Shown: one piece after another, positions 62,398 to 64,000 of the stretch
How the letters are laid out: each line of letters opens with the position of its first letter
Numbering within the stretch: position 1 is the first letter of the stretch
Assembly: GCF_902497555.1 (NCBI RefSeq)
Contig: NZ_CABVGP010000003.1
Span: 124,001 to 188,000 of the forward strand
Source: Amycolatopsis camponoti
GTDB taxonomy: Bacteria > Actinomycetota > Actinomycetes > Mycobacteriales > Pseudonocardiaceae
Direction: 5' to 3'
Length of the DNA: 64,000 nucleotides
The notes under the pieces: model-generated
Database searches by the model: none
What the model was told of the DNA's origin: nothing
The model's input: only the letters and a program-made list of their open reading frames with translations
Program-made: the position numbers and the translations under genes

Positions 62398-62802
62398 TGA
62401 ATCTCCTTGTGAACTCTCTTGGAATGAAAGTCGCAGGGAGCCATCACCCGGACCGGCCACGATGTGGATGCGCGAGACAAATGCGCCTGAATTCCATTTC
62501 GGGGCGAACGCCGTACTGCCAGATTCCCCAACCTGACGGCCTTCGCGAGCCCAGGACTAGCTGGATGATCCCCACGATCAGCGCCTGTGAGTGCTGATGT
62601 CGTCCACGCTGCCCAGAGAAACGATTAAAGCCAAGGGCAACTGGTCGAATTTCCCGCCTTATCGCAAACCCGATTATGGGCATCATTTATCGCCAACAGA
62701 AGTGCGGATTGCGCGACAGAATTCGCTAGATGTTCGATGCGCCCTGGCCGCGACCTGCGGGAGAGCTGTGCCCCGAGGTTCCAGCGGGACAGCTGGGCTC
62801 TA
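62398..62802 (-). promoter_or_regulatory. Conserved 5' leader of the unit B secreted gene
   Basis: 405 bases upstream of the 61945 gene. Keeps the ATCAGC...GCTGAT hairpin (62577 and 62594) and the TTCCCCAACCTG block near 62523 seen in unit A. Candidate structured leader or operator. Confidence 0.45.
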
Positions 62803-63009
62803 CTACCAGATTCGGGTGCCGTCGGGAGCCACTGCCGGCGCCCCGGCGGCGAATGCGTCGGTGATCGACCCTTCGCGGGTGTCGGGGCCAACCGAGACGG
62901 CAGCGGACTGGTGCGTTGTCGCGGCGGAGGCGGCGCCCGCTCCGGCGACGATCCCGGCGACGATGAATGTTCCGGCGAGGATGGCCCGGACGATCTGGTT
63001 GTTCTGCAT
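62803..63009 (-). CDS. Small secreted protein ending APDGTRIW
   Basis: 68 aa: a signal peptide (IVRAILAGTFIVAGIVAGAG, then AASAA) followed by a mature peptide of about 35 residues with GPDTREGSITDAF and ending VAPDGTRIW. RBS AAAGGAA upstream. The terminal motif also occurs inside the 60306 protein. Unknown role. Confidence 0.65.
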   Translation of the reverse strand: MQNNQIVRAILAGTFIVAGIVAGAGAASAATTHQSAAVSVGPDTREGSITDAFAAGAPAVAPDGTRIW

Positions 63010-63101
63010 GACGGTTCCTTTCGGTTGATGCGGCGATGGCCGCGGTGGGTTTTCCGCTGCCCGCACGAGACGGTGCGGGCGCCTGTGGGTGGCCGTGGGT
63101 C

Positions 63102-63608
63102 TCAGCGGGTCACGGCGTGCACGGATGGGAGGGCGAGCTGCTCGTCGCAGCGGCCGAGCAGGTAGTGGCGGCGCAGCTGGGTGACGCGGGTGTCGGCGAG
63201 CGCGTCGAGGCCGGCAATGGGGACTACGTCCTCGTTGAACGCCGGATCGGTGCGGAACTCCACCAAGTCGGCGGGCTCGTGCGGATCGAGGTTCACGCCC
63301 ACGTGCTCCACTCCCGGCGCGATGTAGATCAGGGATCCGGGGCCGTGCACGGTCGGCGTCATCTCGGGGCCGACCAGGGAGGCGATCCTGCCGCGGACGA
63401 CGTAGACCTGAATCTCGGAGTCGGCGTGGATGTGCGGTAGTGCGTGGTGGCCGCCGGGCATGCGCACAAACCCGGACGACAGGGACCGGATCGGGGCCAG
63501 GCCGGAGTGCACCGCGACGGTGAGCTGCTGACGCTGTGGTCCCATGACGGGCTCGCCGAGTTTCCCGGTAGTGATCCGGATGTCGTTGTGCGGCTTGACT
63601 TGAGTCAT
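63102..63608 (-). CDS. Cupin-domain protein
   Basis: 168 aa with a cupin fold: motif 1 HHALPHIHADSEIQVYVVRG (metal-binding His and Glu) and motif 2 PGSLIYIAPGVEHVGVNL with the final His. Small single-domain cupins can be isomerases, dioxygenases or sensors; the substrate is unknown. RBS AGGAG before the ATG at 63608. Not linked to the duplication. Confidence 0.8.
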   Translation of the reverse strand: MTQVKPHNDIRITTGKLGEPVMGPQRQQLTVAVHSGLAPIRSLSSGFVRMPGGHHALPHIHADSEIQVYVVRGRIASLVGPEMTPTVHGPGSLIYIAPGVEHVGVNLDPHEPADLVEFRTDPAFNEDVVPIAGLDALADTRVTQLRRHYLLGRCDEQLALPSVHAVTR

Positions 63609-63647
63609 GTTCGTCTCCTATGCGTGTGCGGGTGTTTTCCGGTCTGG

Positions 63648-63989
63648 CTAGATGACTGGAGCGGTTTGGGGTGGACCCGGTCGCCGCCGGTGTTTGGCGC
63701 GGTCCACGGGCCGGCGACGATCGGTTCCATGACGTGGCGAAGTCCGCACGGGTTGGGGCGAGAAACCGGGAACACGGGCGATTACGATGAGGCCGCGAGC
63801 GATCATGGGACCGCAGAGCACGGCGAGCGCGAGGGTGCCGACGCTCAGGATGCCAGCGTGGACCGCGTTCGAGGGGCCAAGAATCAGGGTGGCAAGCCCG
63901 ACGAAGACGCTGTCGATGCCGATCCGCGACAGCGCCAGGCGTCGACTGTTACGGCCGGCCACGTTCCGGTCACCGCCGAGGGCGAGCAT
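63648..63989 (-). CDS. Small membrane protein near the window edge
   Basis: 113 aa with two hydrophobic stretches (IDSVFVGLATLILG, AGILSVGTLALAVLCGPMIA) and a basic tail. The ATG at 63989 is the first available, but the frame is open to the window edge, so the start may be further upstream. Precedes the cupin gene on the same strand. Confidence 0.5.
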   Translation of the reverse strand: MLALGGDRNVAGRNSRRLALSRIGIDSVFVGLATLILGPSNAVHAGILSVGTLALAVLCGPMIARGLIVIARVPGFSPQPVRTSPRHGTDRRRPVDRAKHRRRPGPPQTAPVI

Positions 63990-64000
63990 TAAGCCGTCGC

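Larger units (their letters stand above)
61434..63000. repeat. Tandem duplication, unit B
   Basis: Second copy of the roughly 1.55-kb segment (see unit A). It begins inside the duplicated peptidase end and runs through the SH3-like gene, its leader and most of the small secreted protein gene. Confidence 0.75.

Noticed and set aside
1..64000. tRNA or rRNA genes, including a tRNA att target
   Set aside because: No cloverleaf with a GTTCGAATC-type T arm and no rRNA-like sequence was seen by eye; a tRNA-scanning program could still find one outside the regions I inspected closely.

Overview
High-GC actinobacterial DNA. The gene content (SAM methyltransferases of the DUF574 type, DUF3558 lipoproteins, STAND/TPR proteins, a BTAD-containing protein, an actinobacterial-type Tad pilus locus) fits a Pseudonocardiaceae- or Streptomyces-like genome. 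Genes are tightly packed, and many neighbours overlap by four bases (ATGA/GTGA) or one base (TGATG). No rRNA, tRNA or CRISPR array was recognised.

Layout. (1) 1-10.85 kb, plus strand: small membrane protein and GNAT acetyltransferase, two DUF574 methyltransferases, two DUF3558 lipoproteins, small membrane proteins, then two STAND NTPase/TPR proteins flanking a NUDIX hydrolase. (2) 10.88-12.8 kb: tyrosine integrase and an excisionase-like HTH protein, marking one end of an integrative element. (3) 12.9-20.27 kb, minus strand: a DNA-modification operon read from 20.27 down to 12.9 kb. It has two SAM methyltransferase-like proteins, a 47-aa Cys-rich protein, a VUT/YhhQ-type transporter for 7-deazaguanine precursors, a DpdA/TGT-like base-exchange enzyme, a cytosine-C5 methyltransferase spread over several frames, a serine-recombinase fragment without its catalytic domain, and a frameshifted PP-loop (PAPS-reductase-like) protein. 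This is the most interesting system here: a candidate salvage-type 7-deazaguanine DNA modification module on a conjugative element. (4) 20.5-34.6 kb, plus strand: conjugation module with helically phased repeats, a sigma-like regulator, VirB2-, VirB6- and PrgI-like proteins, VirB4, coupling protein, replication-relaxation protein, transglycosylase/NlpC protein and a winged-helix protein closed by a strong terminator. (5) 34.7-37 kb: degraded DNA with fragments of other cytosine methylases. (6) 37-45.6 kb, minus strand: accessory proteins, including four members of a family with an N-terminal FxLGRG-type motif, and a MoxR-type ATPase next to a HExxH-plus-vWA protein. (7) 46.6-59.9 kb: complete Tad/Flp pilus locus ending in a LysM-BTAD membrane protein, with a divergent prepilin peptidase. 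(8) 59.87-63 kb: a diverged tandem duplication of about 1.55 kb carrying secreted SH3-like protein genes. (9) 63.1-64 kb: cupin and membrane protein.

How the genes work together. Integrase and excisionase would mobilise the element and the T4SS would transfer it. The operon between them would mark its DNA with methyl groups and possibly a 7-deazaguanine base taken up by the transporter, to evade host restriction. No classical relaxase was found, so the replication-relaxation protein is the best candidate for that role. Several apparent frameshifts lie in G/C homopolymers, so genuine decay and sequencing error cannot be separated from this sequence alone. The right border of the element was not located; it could lie anywhere from about 37 kb to beyond the Tad locus.
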